From: Streptomyces sp. NBC_00287
GTDB lineage: Bacteria > Actinomycetota > Actinomycetes > Streptomycetales > Streptomycetaceae
Assembly: GCF_036173105.1 (NCBI RefSeq)
Contig: NZ_CP108053.1
Location: 8,246,001 to 8,310,000, forward strand
Direction of reading: 5' to 3'
DNA: 64,000 nt
Part shown: positions 1-9,131 of the stretch, piece by piece
Layout: each line of letters starts with the position of its first letter
Numbering within the stretch: the stretch's first letter is position 1
Notes under the pieces: model-generated
What the model was told of the DNA's origin: nothing
The model's input: only the letters and a program-made list of their open reading frames with translations
Database searches by the model: none
Position numbers and translations under genes: made by a program

Positions 1-956
1 AGGCGGGCCTCGCGCTCGACCTGGACAAGGATGCCGCGCAGTACAAGAAGGAGTACCTGGAGGGCGCCTGGGCCAGCCATCAGATACCGGGCATGACCGG
101 TACGTACGCCTTCCCCTGGTACCTCAACACCGGCCCGCTGTTCTACAACAAGTCCCTGTTCCAAGAGGCCGGGATCGACCCCGAGCAGCCGCCGACGACG
201 TACGACGAACTCTTCGACGACGCCCTGACGATCGCCGAGAAGACCGACGGCAAGGTCGCCACGCTCGCCAATGTCCCCACCGTCGAGGACTTCGGCCGTT
301 ACGGCGTCCCGCTCATGAACCAGGAGGGCACCGCCTTCGCCTTCAACGACACGAAGGGCGTCGAACTCCTCACCAAATACAAGGAGTTGTACGACGCGAA
401 GGCGCTCGACCCGCAGGCGCTGACCGCCACCCCCGAGTCGTCCGGAAAGAAGTTCCTCACCGAGGCCGTCGCCATGAACCCGGGCAGCGCGCTCGACCTC
501 GGCAACTTCAAGAAGCAGGCGCCGAACCTGTACAAGAACATCGGCATCACCGACCAGATCACCAGCACCGGACACGTGAACATGTACGTGATGGGCGTGA
601 TGGTCAACTCCCAGAGCAAGCAGACGCCCGCCGCTGTCGCCTTCGCGCACTACGTCACCGACGCCGAACATCAGATGTCGTTCGCCAAGAAGGTCGCGAT
701 CTTCCCCAGCACCGCCGGCTCGCTCGACGACCCGTACTTCACCAAGGAGGACGGAACGGATGAGACACGGGTGCGGGTGGCCGCCGCCAAGTCGCTGAAG
801 AGCGCGGTCAATTACACGCCGGTGCTGTTCAGCGAGCAGATGAAGACCGAGCTGCGCAACGAGGTCGCCAAGGCGCTCCAGGGCAAGGAGAGCCCCAAGG
901 AAGCGCTTGACAACGCTGTCGAGGCCTGCAACCGGCTTCTCCAGCAGCAGGGATGA
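1..956 (+). CDS. ABC sugar/oligosaccharide-binding protein, 5'-truncated
   Basis: This is the C-terminal 317 residues of an extracellular solute-binding protein (MalE-like, SBP family 1); the reading frame is open from base 3, so the signal peptide and start lie left of the window. It would capture an oligosaccharide at the cell surface and pass it to the two permeases that follow. Typical family stretches are visible (WYLNTGPLFYNKSLF near the window start, then a C-terminal helical lobe ending NRLLQQQG). The stop codon overlaps the next start in an ATGA junction, so it is the first visible gene of the operon. The neighbouring GH85, GH38 and GH5 genes suggest that the ligand is an N-glycan fragment; that is inference from context. 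Confidence 0.88.
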   Translation, partial: AGLALDLDKDAAQYKKEYLEGAWASHQIPGMTGTYAFPWYLNTGPLFYNKSLFQEAGIDPEQPPTTYDELFDDALTIAEKTDGKVATLANVPTVEDFGRYGVPLMNQEGTAFAFNDTKGVELLTKYKELYDAKALDPQALTATPESSGKKFLTEAVAMNPGSALDLGNFKKQAPNLYKNIGITDQITSTGHVNMYVMGVMVNSQSKQTPAAVAFAHYVTDAEHQMSFAKKVAIFPSTAGSLDDPYFTKEDGTDETRVRVAAAKSLKSAVNYTPVLFSEQMKTELRNEVAKALQGKESPKEALDNAVEACNRLLQQQG

Positions 957-1846
957 CGATGTCCACGGTGTCTCGGGTGCGGCGCCAACTCCCGCTGAGC
1001 CCCTGGCTGTTCGCCGCCCCGGGGCTGTTGGTCATCGGCGCCTTCATCCTCTACCCGTTCGTCTCCACGCTGATCAACGCCTTCACCGACCGACGCACCC
1101 TGATCGAAGGCAAGTTCGTCGGGCTCGACAACTTCCGTGAGCTGCTGCACGACGACATGTTCTGGATCGGCCTGCGCAACAGCACGCTGTACGTCGTCGG
1201 GGTCGTGCCTGCGCTGGTTCTGCTGCCCCTGCTGCTGGCACTGCTCGTGCAGAAGAACATCCCCGGCATCGCCTTCTTCCGCTCCGCCTTCTACACCCCG
1301 GTCGTCGCCTCGATCGTCGTGGTGGGGCTGATCTGGGTGTGGCTGCTCGACGAACGCGGCCTGGTGAACTCGCTGTTGGAGACCATCGGCGTCGGCCGGG
1401 TCGGCTTCCTCAGCGACCAGTGGCTGTTGCTGCTGAGCGCCATGGCCGTCACGGTCTGGAAGGGCCTCGGCTACTACATGATCATTTACCTGGCGGCCCT
1501 CGCCAACGTCCCCCGCGAACTGCACGAGGCCGCCGCGGTCGACGGCGCGGGTGCCGTACGGCGCTTCCTCACGGTCACCGTGCCCGCGGTCCGGTCGACC
1601 ATGGTGCTGGTCGGGGCGCTGTCGTCGGTTGCTGCCTTCAAGGTGTTCTCCGAGGTCTACCTGATGGCGGGGCCGAGTGGCGGTCCTGCCGGTGAGGACA
1701 CGACGCTCGTGATGCTCGTCCAGCGCACGGGTACGGGTCTCACGGGCCGCGTCGGTTATGCCTCCGCGATCTCCGTCGTCGTCTTCGTCGTCACCGTCGC
1801 GCTGATGCTGCTCGTCCTGCGTGCAGACCGGAGGGACGAGTCATGA
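953..1846 (+). CDS. ABC transporter permease, MalF-type
   Basis: Inner-membrane permease of a carbohydrate ABC importer, 297 residues, the normal size for this family. About six hydrophobic helices are visible, and the cytoplasmic coupling loop (EAA motif, EAAAVDGAGAV then VTVPAV) lies near residue 192. The ATG at 953 overlaps the preceding stop (ATGA); an alternative ATG lies two codons downstream at 959. It pairs with the MalG-type permease that follows, again through ATGA. No ATPase gene is in the operon, so a shared ATPase such as MsiK, which serves several sugar importers in Streptomyces, is the likely energy source (family knowledge, not seen here). Confidence 0.93.
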   Translation: MTMSTVSRVRRQLPLSPWLFAAPGLLVIGAFILYPFVSTLINAFTDRRTLIEGKFVGLDNFRELLHDDMFWIGLRNSTLYVVGVVPALVLLPLLLALLVQKNIPGIAFFRSAFYTPVVASIVVVGLIWVWLLDERGLVNSLLETIGVGRVGFLSDQWLLLLSAMAVTVWKGLGYYMIIYLAALANVPRELHEAAAVDGAGAVRRFLTVTVPAVRSTMVLVGALSSVAAFKVFSEVYLMAGPSGGPAGEDTTLVMLVQRTGTGLTGRVGYASAISVVVFVVTVALMLLVLRADRRDES

Positions 1847-2739
1847 GCGTGCTGGAGAAGGTGCGCCCGGCGCGCGTGGTGAGCGAACCCCGCGTCACCG
1901 ACGAGCACGGCCGCCGCGTACGCGTCTGGGAACTCGCCCTGCGCTATGCCCTGTTGCTCGCCGTCCTCGCCCTCACCGTCGGCCCGTTCCTCTGGCAGCT
2001 CTCCACCTCGCTCAAGGGCCCGACCGAGGACATCTACACTTCCCCGCCGCGGTTCCTGCCGAGCGACCCGACGTTCCACAACTACGAGCGCGTCTCCGAG
2101 ACCATCCCGGTCTGGGACTACGCCCTCAACTCGCTGAAGGTCGCCACCGCCAACGTCGTCACCAACTGCGTCGGTTCGGCGCTCGCCGGCTACGCGCTCG
2201 CCCGCCTGCGCTACCGGGGCCGCCGTGCCGCCACGCTCGCGTTCATCCTCGCGATGCTCGTGCCGGTGGAGGGCATCATCATCGCCCAGTTCACGACCAT
2301 GCGGGAGCTGGGCCTCAACAACACCCTGGTCGGCGTCGTCCTGCCCGGCTGCATCGGCGCCATGAACGTCCTGCTGATGCGCAACGCCTTCCTCAACCTG
2401 CCGTACGAGATCGAGGAGGCCGCCTTCGTCGACGGCGCCAACGTGTGGCAGCGGTTCGTGCGGATCGCGCTGCCGTCCGTGAAGGGCACCCTCGCCGTCG
2501 TCGCGATCTTCGCCTTCATGGGCGCCTGGGACGACTTCCTGTGGCCGCTCATCGTGCTGAGCGATCCGTCGAAGTTCACGCTGACCATCGGCCTCAACTA
2601 TCTGCACGGCACCTTCGCCAACGACGAACGGCTCGTCGCCGCGGGCACGGTCATCGCCGTCGCCCCACTGATCGCGCTCTTCGCCTGTCTCCAGCGGTAC
2701 TTCTTCCGCGGGGTCGGCGAGGGAGCGGTGAAGGGCTGA
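1843..2739 (+). CDS. ABC transporter permease, MalG-type
   Basis: Second permease of the same importer, 298 residues. A cytoplasmic N-terminus of about 30 residues precedes the first membrane helix (LRYALLLAVLALTVGPFLW). The EAA coupling loop (EIEEAAFVDGANVW then RIALP) is near residue 190, where the ATPase docks. The start overlaps the preceding gene by four bases. The stop codon sits inside a 19-bp tandem duplication (2727-2764). A gap of about 50 bp then leads to the GH5-like gene, consistent with one transcript. Confidence 0.93.
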   Translation: MSVLEKVRPARVVSEPRVTDEHGRRVRVWELALRYALLLAVLALTVGPFLWQLSTSLKGPTEDIYTSPPRFLPSDPTFHNYERVSETIPVWDYALNSLKVATANVVTNCVGSALAGYALARLRYRGRRAATLAFILAMLVPVEGIIIAQFTTMRELGLNNTLVGVVLPGCIGAMNVLLMRNAFLNLPYEIEEAAFVDGANVWQRFVRIALPSVKGTLAVVAIFAFMGAWDDFLWPLIVLSDPSKFTLTIGLNYLHGTFANDERLVAAGTVIAVAPLIALFACLQRYFFRGVGEGAVKG

Positions 2740-2764
2740 AACCCCGGTGAAGGGCTGAAACCCC
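2727..2764 (+). repeat. 19-bp perfect tandem duplication spanning a stop codon
   Basis: Two adjacent identical 19-base units (2727-2745 and 2746-2764, each beginning GGTGAAGGGCTGAAA). The TGA stop of the MalG-type permease is in the first copy and a second, unused TGA is in the other. It looks like a replication-slippage duplication of the gene end. No hairpin is apparent. Confidence 0.9.
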
Positions 2765-2790
2765 CCTCTCGTGTTCGACAAGGACCCCGT

Positions 2791-4050
2791 ATGCCTGCTG
2801 CCGTGCGCTTCGGCGTCAACTACACCCCGAGCGAGGGATGGTTCCACCACTGGCTCGACTTCGACCTGGACTCCGTACGCGCCGACCTCGACTCGATCGC
2901 CGCGCTGGGCCTGGACCACGTCCGGGTGTTCCCGCTGTGGCCGTACTTCCAGCCCAACCGCACCTTGATCCGGGGGCGAGCGGTCGAGCAGCTCGTCCAG
3001 CTCGCCGACGCCGCCGCCGAGCGCGGGCTCGACGTCAACGTGGACGGTCTGCAAGGCCACTTGAGCAGCTTCGACTTCCTGCCCGCCTGGACCCGCACCT
3101 GGCATCGCCGCAACCTCTTCACCGACCCGGATGTCGTGGACGGCCAGGCGACCTACCTGCGCACGCTCGCCGCGGCCCTCGCCGACCGACCCAACTTCAT
3201 CGGCATGACCCTCGGCAACGAGGTCAACCAGTTCTCCGCCGGACCGCACCCCGACCCCGACCGTGCGACCAGCGCCCAGATCGACGCCTGGCTGGAGCGC
3301 ATGCTCGCCGCCTGCGAGGAGGGCGCCCCCGGCCGGCTGCATCTGCATGCCGAGTACGACGCCACCTGGTACCAGGACGACCAGCCCTTCACCCCGGCCC
3401 AGGCCGCCCGCCGCGGTGCCGTCACCGCGGTGCACTCCTGGGTGTTCAACGGCACCGCCCAGCGCCACGGCCGCACCTCCGTGCCCACCGAGCACCACGC
3501 CGCGTATCTGATCGAGCTGAGCAAGGCCTGGGCGGACGATCCACGGCGGCCGGTCTGGCTCCAGGAAGTCGGCGCACCCGCACCCCTGATCCCGGCCGAG
3601 CACGCCGCCGCCTTCACCGAGGCGACCGTCGCGAGCGCGCTGGACTGTCCCGACCTGTGGGGCGTCACCTGGTGGTGCTCGCACGATGTGTCCCGGGGAC
3701 TCGCCGACTTCCCCGAACTCGAGTACGGGCTCGGGCTGTTGACCAGTGAGCGCGCGCCGAAGGACACGGCTCGGGTGCTGGCACGGGCGGCGGCGGCCGG
3801 GAGCCCGGCCGCGCCTTCCCCTCGTACCACCGCGCTTGTCGTCCCGGCCGACCCCGGCGCCCGCTCTCTCTGCGCCCCGGGCGGACCCGTCTTCGACGCC
3901 TACTTCCGGCTGGTCGCCGAGGGCGTCCGGCCCACCACCGTCCTCGATGTGCGCGCCGACGACAAGGACCATCTCGCCGCGCGTGGCATCACCGAGGTTG
4001 TCACTCCCGACCAGGTACTCCCCATCCCCCAAGGAGGCACCCGCTCGTGA
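2791..4050 (+). CDS. GH5-like glycoside hydrolase, candidate N-glycan core beta-mannosidase
   Basis: A 419-residue TIM-barrel glycosidase without a signal peptide, so probably cytoplasmic. The opening (RFGVNYTPSEGWFHHW), the acid/base segment TLGNEVNQ (E144) and the nucleophile segment WLQEVGAP (E259) match clan GH-A, family GH5 or a close relative; such proteins are often labelled cellulase or 1,4-beta-xylanase. Subfamily GH5_18 enzymes of bifidobacteria split Man-beta-1,4-GlcNAc left over from N-glycans, and this neighbourhood (GH85, GH38, sugar importer) is the same, so that role is my inference. The last 80 or so residues form a separate small domain. The stop overlaps the GTG start of the GH85 gene. 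Confidence 0.8.
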   Translation: MPAAVRFGVNYTPSEGWFHHWLDFDLDSVRADLDSIAALGLDHVRVFPLWPYFQPNRTLIRGRAVEQLVQLADAAAERGLDVNVDGLQGHLSSFDFLPAWTRTWHRRNLFTDPDVVDGQATYLRTLAAALADRPNFIGMTLGNEVNQFSAGPHPDPDRATSAQIDAWLERMLAACEEGAPGRLHLHAEYDATWYQDDQPFTPAQAARRGAVTAVHSWVFNGTAQRHGRTSVPTEHHAAYLIELSKAWADDPRRPVWLQEVGAPAPLIPAEHAAAFTEATVASALDCPDLWGVTWWCSHDVSRGLADFPELEYGLGLLTSERAPKDTARVLARAAAAGSPAAPSPRTTALVVPADPGARSLCAPGGPVFDAYFRLVAEGVRPTTVLDVRADDKDHLAARGITEVVTPDQVLPIPQGGTRS

Positions 4051-6059
4051 AACCCACCAGACGCACGGTCCTGATCGCAGGCGCTGCGGCCGCTCTGACG
4101 CCCACGCTTCCGGCGGCCGCCGCTCCGAAGGCGGCGGCCACCCCGCCGTACGCCTCGTACTGGTACCCGGACTCCCTGCCCTCCGGCAGCCCCGGCACCG
4201 GCATCACCTGGCGGAGCCTCAAGGCGTGGCGGGCGGCCGACGACGTCGATCTCGCCTTCAACGCGGCGTCCGTCCCGCTGGCCACCCGGTTCACCCCGGC
4301 GCCGGTGAACCCGACCGCCCGCTCGGGCCAGGCCCGTATCCAGTCCCTCGTCTCCTTCGGGCCCACATCGAGCAACTCCGCGCAGGGCTCGGCGACCGCC
4401 GACTACTACGCCCTCACCCACTGGGCCTACATCGACGAGCTGGTGTTCTGGGGCGGCTCGTCGGGGGAGGGGCTGATCCTCGCCCCCAACGCGCCGATCG
4501 TGGACGCCGCCCACCGGCACGGCGTGCCCGTGCTGGGCAACATCTTCCTGCCGCCCGTGGCGTACGGCGGGCAGTTGCAGTGGACCCGGGACCTCGTGCA
4601 GAAGGACTCGGCCGGGCGGTATCCGCTCGCCGCCCAACTCGTCGCGGTGGCACGGGCGTACGGCTTCGACGGCTGGTTCGTGAACCCCGAGACGGGCGGC
4701 GGCAATGCGGCTCTCGCCACCGACATGCTGGGCTTCCTGCGGGAGTTGAAGTCGCGGGCGGCGGCGGTCGGACAGCGGGTGACCTGGTACGACTCGATGA
4801 CCGTGAACGGCGGTGTGAGCTGGCAGGGGGCGCTGAACGCGCAGAACCAGCCGTTCTTCGAGTCCGCCGACGACATGTTCGTCGACTTCCGGTGGACGGC
4901 GAGCGGCCTGGCGTCCTCGGGGCAGCGGGCCGACCGGATCGGGCGCAGCCGGTACGAGCTGTGGGCGGGCGTCGATGTGGAGGCGAGCGGCTGGAACAAG
5001 TCCGTGAACTGGGACGCGATCGTGCCGAGGGACCGGGCGCATGTCGTGTCGGTCGGGTTCTACCGGCCCGAGTGGACCCGCAATCACCTGCCGGCGGGGC
5101 GGACGCCGGGGGAGTTCCATGCCGCCGACGACCGGTTCTGGAGCGGTCGTTCGCTGGATCCCTCGCGGCCGGACGGTACCGACGCCTGGCGGGCCCCGGC
5201 TGTCTCGGTGGTCGACCGGTCGACGGTGACGTCGGTGCCGTTCGCCAGTGTGTTCAACACGGGGCACGGGCTGCGGTGGTACGAGCGCGGGGCGGTGACG
5301 TCCCAGGCGCCGTGGAACCATCTCGGGTTGCAGGATCGGCTGCCGTCGCGGCGCTGGCTTGTGCACACCGCCGGCGCGCGGCCCGCTGTGAACTTCGATT
5401 TCGCGGACGCGTGGTGTGGCGGCAGCAGTGTGCTCGTCGAGGGTGAACTGACCGCGCCGGCGGTGCTGGATGTGTACGCGACCCGGCTGCCGGTGGGTGT
5501 TGACACGGTTGTCGAGCTCACGCACCGGACGGACGCCGGCGCTGTGAACGTCGAGTTGGCCGTTGCCACCGCCGACCCAGATCCCGGCGCACCCGGGTCG
5601 ACAGCGCCGTACACCTATTTCCCTGTGAACTCGGTCAACACCTGGCAGACGTCGACCGTACGGCTCACAGGGCTGACCGGCACGATACGGGCGATCGGCG
5701 TTCGGCTCACCCCGCGCGACAGCGGCAGTGGCCCGGTGCGCTGGCGGCTCGGCGGTCTCGCTGTCCGGTCTGCCGCGCCCGCTACCCCCGCCGCACCCTC
5801 CGGCCTCCGGATCACCGGCGCGAGCGGCGGCGATCTGCGCTTCGTCTGGAACCCCGCGCCCGGAGACGTACGCCACTACACCCTGCACCGCCTCCTCCCC
5901 GACGGCACCCGGCGCTTCCTCGGCGGTACCTGCCAGCGGGCCTACTTCGTCGAAGGGCTCCGGCCCGAGCAGGGCGAGGCGGCGGCGCGGTTCGAAGTGC
6001 GCGCCGTAGGGGAGCTGTACACCAGGTCAGCCCCTACGACGGTCACCCACTCCTGGTGA
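4047..6059 (+). CDS. Secreted endo-beta-N-acetylglucosaminidase, GH85
   Basis: Family GH85 enzymes cut the chitobiose core of high-mannose N-glycans, freeing the glycan and leaving one GlcNAc on the protein. This 670-residue protein starts with a twin-arginine-like signal (TRRTVLIAGAAAAL), so it should act outside the cell. The barrel shows YASYWYPDSLPSGSP, then WAYIDELVFWGGSSGEG, and the catalytic Asn-x-Glu pair in WFVNPETGGG (N213, E215), which fits the substrate-assisted mechanism of the family. A beta-sandwich (about residues 430-575) and a fibronectin III-like domain (about 580-665) follow. GTG start at 4047 with AAGGAGG at 4031-4037, overlapping the previous stop. Confidence 0.92.
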   Translation: MKPTRRTVLIAGAAAALTPTLPAAAAPKAAATPPYASYWYPDSLPSGSPGTGITWRSLKAWRAADDVDLAFNAASVPLATRFTPAPVNPTARSGQARIQSLVSFGPTSSNSAQGSATADYYALTHWAYIDELVFWGGSSGEGLILAPNAPIVDAAHRHGVPVLGNIFLPPVAYGGQLQWTRDLVQKDSAGRYPLAAQLVAVARAYGFDGWFVNPETGGGNAALATDMLGFLRELKSRAAAVGQRVTWYDSMTVNGGVSWQGALNAQNQPFFESADDMFVDFRWTASGLASSGQRADRIGRSRYELWAGVDVEASGWNKSVNWDAIVPRDRAHVVSVGFYRPEWTRNHLPAGRTPGEFHAADDRFWSGRSLDPSRPDGTDAWRAPAVSVVDRSTVTSVPFASVFNTGHGLRWYERGAVTSQAPWNHLGLQDRLPSRRWLVHTAGARPAVNFDFADAWCGGSSVLVEGELTAPAVLDVYATRLPVGVDTVVELTHRTDAGAVNVELAVATADPDPGAPGSTAPYTYFPVNSVNTWQTSTVRLTGLTGTIRAIGVRLTPRDSGSGPVRWRLGGLAVRSAAPATPAAPSGLRITGASGGDLRFVWNPAPGDVRHYTLHRLLPDGTRRFLGGTCQRAYFVEGLRPEQGEAAARFEVRAVGELYTRSAPTTVTHSW

Positions 6060-6107
6060 CCGCCCCCACTTGGTAACCCCACCCGGACGACCTACGGAGC
6101 ACCCCGT

Positions 6108-9100
6108 ATGCATGACGACCGCAGCCTGGTCGAAGCCCGCCTCAGGCGCGTTCTCGACGAGCGCATCCGCCCCGCCGTGTACCCCGAGTCCGTACCGCTC
6201 GACGTGGCGGTGTGGCATGCGCCCGGTGAGCCCGTCCCGGTCGGCGAGGGGCTTGCGGCCGAGCCCGAGCCGATCGAGGTGGGCGCCCGTTGGGGTGCTC
6301 CGTGGGGCACCAGCTGGTTCCGGGTCACCGGGACCGTGCCCGAGGCGTGGGCCGGGCGGACCGTGGAGGCGCTGCTCGACCTCGGGTTCGACGAGAACAT
6401 GCCCGGCTTCCAGTGCGAGGGCCTGGTCTACCGGCCCGACGGCACCCCGGTGAAGGGCCTCAACCCGCGCAACCAGTGGGTGCGCATCGGTGCGCCCGTC
6501 GAGGGCGGCGAGGAGGTGCGGCTGCACATCGAGGCCGCGTCCAACCCCGTCATCCTCGACTACCACCCCTTCCTGCCCACCCAGTTGGGCGACAAGGAGA
6601 CCGCGGGCCGCGCACCGCAGTACACGCTCACCCGCATGGATCTCGCCGTCCTCGACGAGACGGTGTGGGAGCTGGTGATCGACCTGGAGGTGCTCGGCGA
6701 GCTGATGGCTGAGCTGCCCGTGGACTCCGCGCGTCGCTGGGAGATCCTGCGGGCGGTCGAGAAGGCGCTGGACGCGATCGACCTCCAGGACGTGAACGGT
6801 ACGGCGGCACAGGCGCGGGCGCGTCTGGAGACGGTCCTGTCCGAGCCGGCCGTACCCTCCGCCCACCGCATCAGCGCCGTCGGGCACGCGCACATCGACT
6901 CGGCGTGGCTGTGGCCGTTGCGTGAGACGGTCCGCAAGGTGGCCCGGACCACCGCCAATATGACCGCGCTGCTGGAGGACGAGCCGGAGTTCGTGTTCGC
7001 CATGTCCCAGGCTCAGCAGTGGGCGTGGGTGAAGGAGCACCGGCCCGAGGTGTGGGCGCGGGTGAAGAAGGCGGTGGCGGACGGGCGGTTCGTGCCGGCC
7101 GGCGGGATGTGGGTGGAGTCGGACACCAATATGCCGGGCTCGGAGGCGATGGCCCGGCAGTTCGTGCACGGCAAGCGGTTCTTCCTCGACGAGTTCGGCA
7201 TCGAGAACGACGAGGCCTGGCTGCCCGACACCTTCGGCTTCGCGGCCGGGCTCCCGCAGATCATCAAGGCCGCGGGTGCCAAGTGGCTGCTCACGCAGAA
7301 GATCTCCTGGTCCCGGACGAACAAGTTCCCGCATCACACCTTCAGTTGGGAGGGCATCGACGGCACCCGGATCTTCACGCACTTCCCGCCCGTCGACACC
7401 TACAACTGCTCCATGAAGGGCAGCGAAATCGCCCACGCCGCCCGCAACTTCAAGGACAAGGGCGTCGCCCGGCACTCCCTCGCGCCCACCGGCTGGGGCG
7501 ACGGAGGCGGTGGCACCACCCGGGAGATGGTCGCCAAGGCGGCCCGGCTGCGCGACCTCGAAGGCTCGGCGACCGTCGTATGGGAGACCCCGGCGGAGTT
7601 CTTCGCGAAAGCCGAGGCCGAGTACCCGAACCCGCCCGTCTGGGTCGGCGAGCTCTACCTCGAACTCCACCGCGCCACCCTCACCAGCCAGGCCAAGACC
7701 AAGCAGGGCAACCGCCGCAGCGAACACCTCCTGCGCGAGGCCGAACTGTGGGCGGCGACGGCGGCCGTGCGTACCGGATTCCCTTATCCGTACGAGGAGT
7801 TGGACCGCATCTGGAAGACGGTGCTGCTCCACCAGTTCCACGACATCCTGCCCGGTTCGTCCATCGCGTGGGTGCACCGGGAGGCCCGGGCGACCTATGA
7901 GCGGCTCGCCACGGAGCTGAACGGGATCATCGACGCGGCCCAGCGTGCCCTGGCGGGCGACGGCTCGACTCCGCTGGTCTTCAACTCCGCCCCGCACACC
8001 CGCGACGGCATTCCGGCGGGCGGCGCGCGGGCCCCCGTCGACGAGGGCCGGACCACCCTGACGCGGCGCCGGGACGGCGGGCACGTCCTCGACAACGGCC
8101 TGCTGCGGATCGAGATCGACGCCCAGGGCCTGGTCGTCTCCGCCTACGACATCGAGGCCGACCGCGAGACGATCGCGCCCGGACGGGCCGCCAACCTCCT
8201 CCAACTCCACCCCGACTTCCCGAACATGTGGGACGCCTGGGACGTGGACGAGTTCTACCGGAACACCGTCACCGATCTCACCGACGTGGACGAGATCGCT
8301 CCCGTGGGGGACGCCGTGCGGATCGTACGGACCTTCGGTGACTCACGCGTCACCCAACTGCTGTCCCTCGCGCCGGGGGAGCGACGGCTGCTCGTGGACA
8401 CGGAGGTGGACTGGCACGAGACGGAGAAGTTCCTGAAACTCGCCTTCCCGCTCGATGTGCACGCCGAACGGTATGCGTCCGAGACCCAGTTCGGGCACTT
8501 CCACCGGCCCACGCACACCAACACCTCCTGGGAGGCGGCCAAGTTCGAGGCCTGCAACCACCGGTTCGTGCACCTGGAGGAGCCGGGCTGGGGTGTGGCG
8601 ATCGTCAACGACTCGACGTACGGCCACGATGTGACCCGCACCGTCCGCACCGGCGGCGACCGCGGTACGACCACCACGGTGCGCGTCTCCCTGTTGCGCG
8701 CCCCGCGCTTCCCCGACCCCGAGACCGATCAGGGCGTCCACCGCTTCCGCCACGCCCTGGTGCCGGGCGCGGACATCGGGGACGCGGTCCGTGAGGGCTG
8801 GCGGATCAACTTGCCCGAGCGGCGGCTGACCGGCGCCGGGGAGGTCGCCCCGCTGGTGAGCGTCGACCGGGACGCGGTCGTCGTCACCGCGGTCAAACTC
8901 GCCGACGACGGCAGCGGGGACGTCATCGTCCGCTTCCACGAAGCCCACGGAGGCCGCGCCCGGGCGACCCTCACCGCCGGCTTCGAGGTAGCGGACGTCA
9001 TGACCACGGACCTGCTGGAGCGCCCGCTTCAGGACGGCGCCGTGGAGCGCGACGGCAACAGTGTCGCCGTACGACTGCGTCCGTTCGAGCTGGTGACGTT

Positions 9101-9119
9101 GCGGCTCAGCAGGGTGTGA
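6108..9119 (+). CDS. Alpha-mannosidase, GH38
   Basis: A 1003-residue family 38 alpha-mannosidase, full length for the bacterial type, with no signal peptide and therefore intracellular. The zinc-site motif GHAHIDSAWLWP (H262 and D264) and the nucleophile region WVESDTNMPGSEA (D339) are present. The middle helical region and the large C-terminal beta-sandwich complete the fold. It would remove alpha-linked mannose from imported high-mannose glycans before the GH5-like enzyme attacks the core. ATG at 6108 follows ACGGAG; it lies 48 bp after the GH85 stop in the same direction. It is the last gene of this set, ending 13 bp before a convergent gene. Confidence 0.95.
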   Translation: MHDDRSLVEARLRRVLDERIRPAVYPESVPLDVAVWHAPGEPVPVGEGLAAEPEPIEVGARWGAPWGTSWFRVTGTVPEAWAGRTVEALLDLGFDENMPGFQCEGLVYRPDGTPVKGLNPRNQWVRIGAPVEGGEEVRLHIEAASNPVILDYHPFLPTQLGDKETAGRAPQYTLTRMDLAVLDETVWELVIDLEVLGELMAELPVDSARRWEILRAVEKALDAIDLQDVNGTAAQARARLETVLSEPAVPSAHRISAVGHAHIDSAWLWPLRETVRKVARTTANMTALLEDEPEFVFAMSQAQQWAWVKEHRPEVWARVKKAVADGRFVPAGGMWVESDTNMPGSEAMARQFVHGKRFFLDEFGIENDEAWLPDTFGFAAGLPQIIKAAGAKWLLTQKISWSRTNKFPHHTFSWEGIDGTRIFTHFPPVDTYNCSMKGSEIAHAARNFKDKGVARHSLAPTGWGDGGGGTTREMVAKAARLRDLEGSATVVWETPAEFFAKAEAEYPNPPVWVGELYLELHRATLTSQAKTKQGNRRSEHLLREAELWAATAAVRTGFPYPYEELDRIWKTVLLHQFHDILPGSSIAWVHREARATYERLATELNGIIDAAQRALAGDGSTPLVFNSAPHTRDGIPAGGARAPVDEGRTTLTRRRDGGHVLDNGLLRIEIDAQGLVVSAYDIEADRETIAPGRAANLLQLHPDFPNMWDAWDVDEFYRNTVTDLTDVDEIAPVGDAVRIVRTFGDSRVTQLLSLAPGERRLLVDTEVDWHETEKFLKLAFPLDVHAERYASETQFGHFHRPTHTNTSWEAAKFEACNHRFVHLEEPGWGVAIVNDSTYGHDVTRTVRTGGDRGTTTTVRVSLLRAPRFPDPETDQGVHRFRHALVPGADIGDAVREGWRINLPERRLTGAGEVAPLVSVDRDAVVVTAVKLADDGSGDVIVRFHEAHGGRARATLTAGFEVADVMTTDLLERPLQDGAVERDGNSVAVRLRPFELVTLRLSRV

Positions 9120-9131
9120 CGGGAGTTCATC

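Noticed and set aside
1756..4032. A 758-codon minus-strand open frame over the permease and GH5-like genes
   Set aside because: It is a composition shadow; the plus strand there encodes two convincing proteins with conserved motifs.
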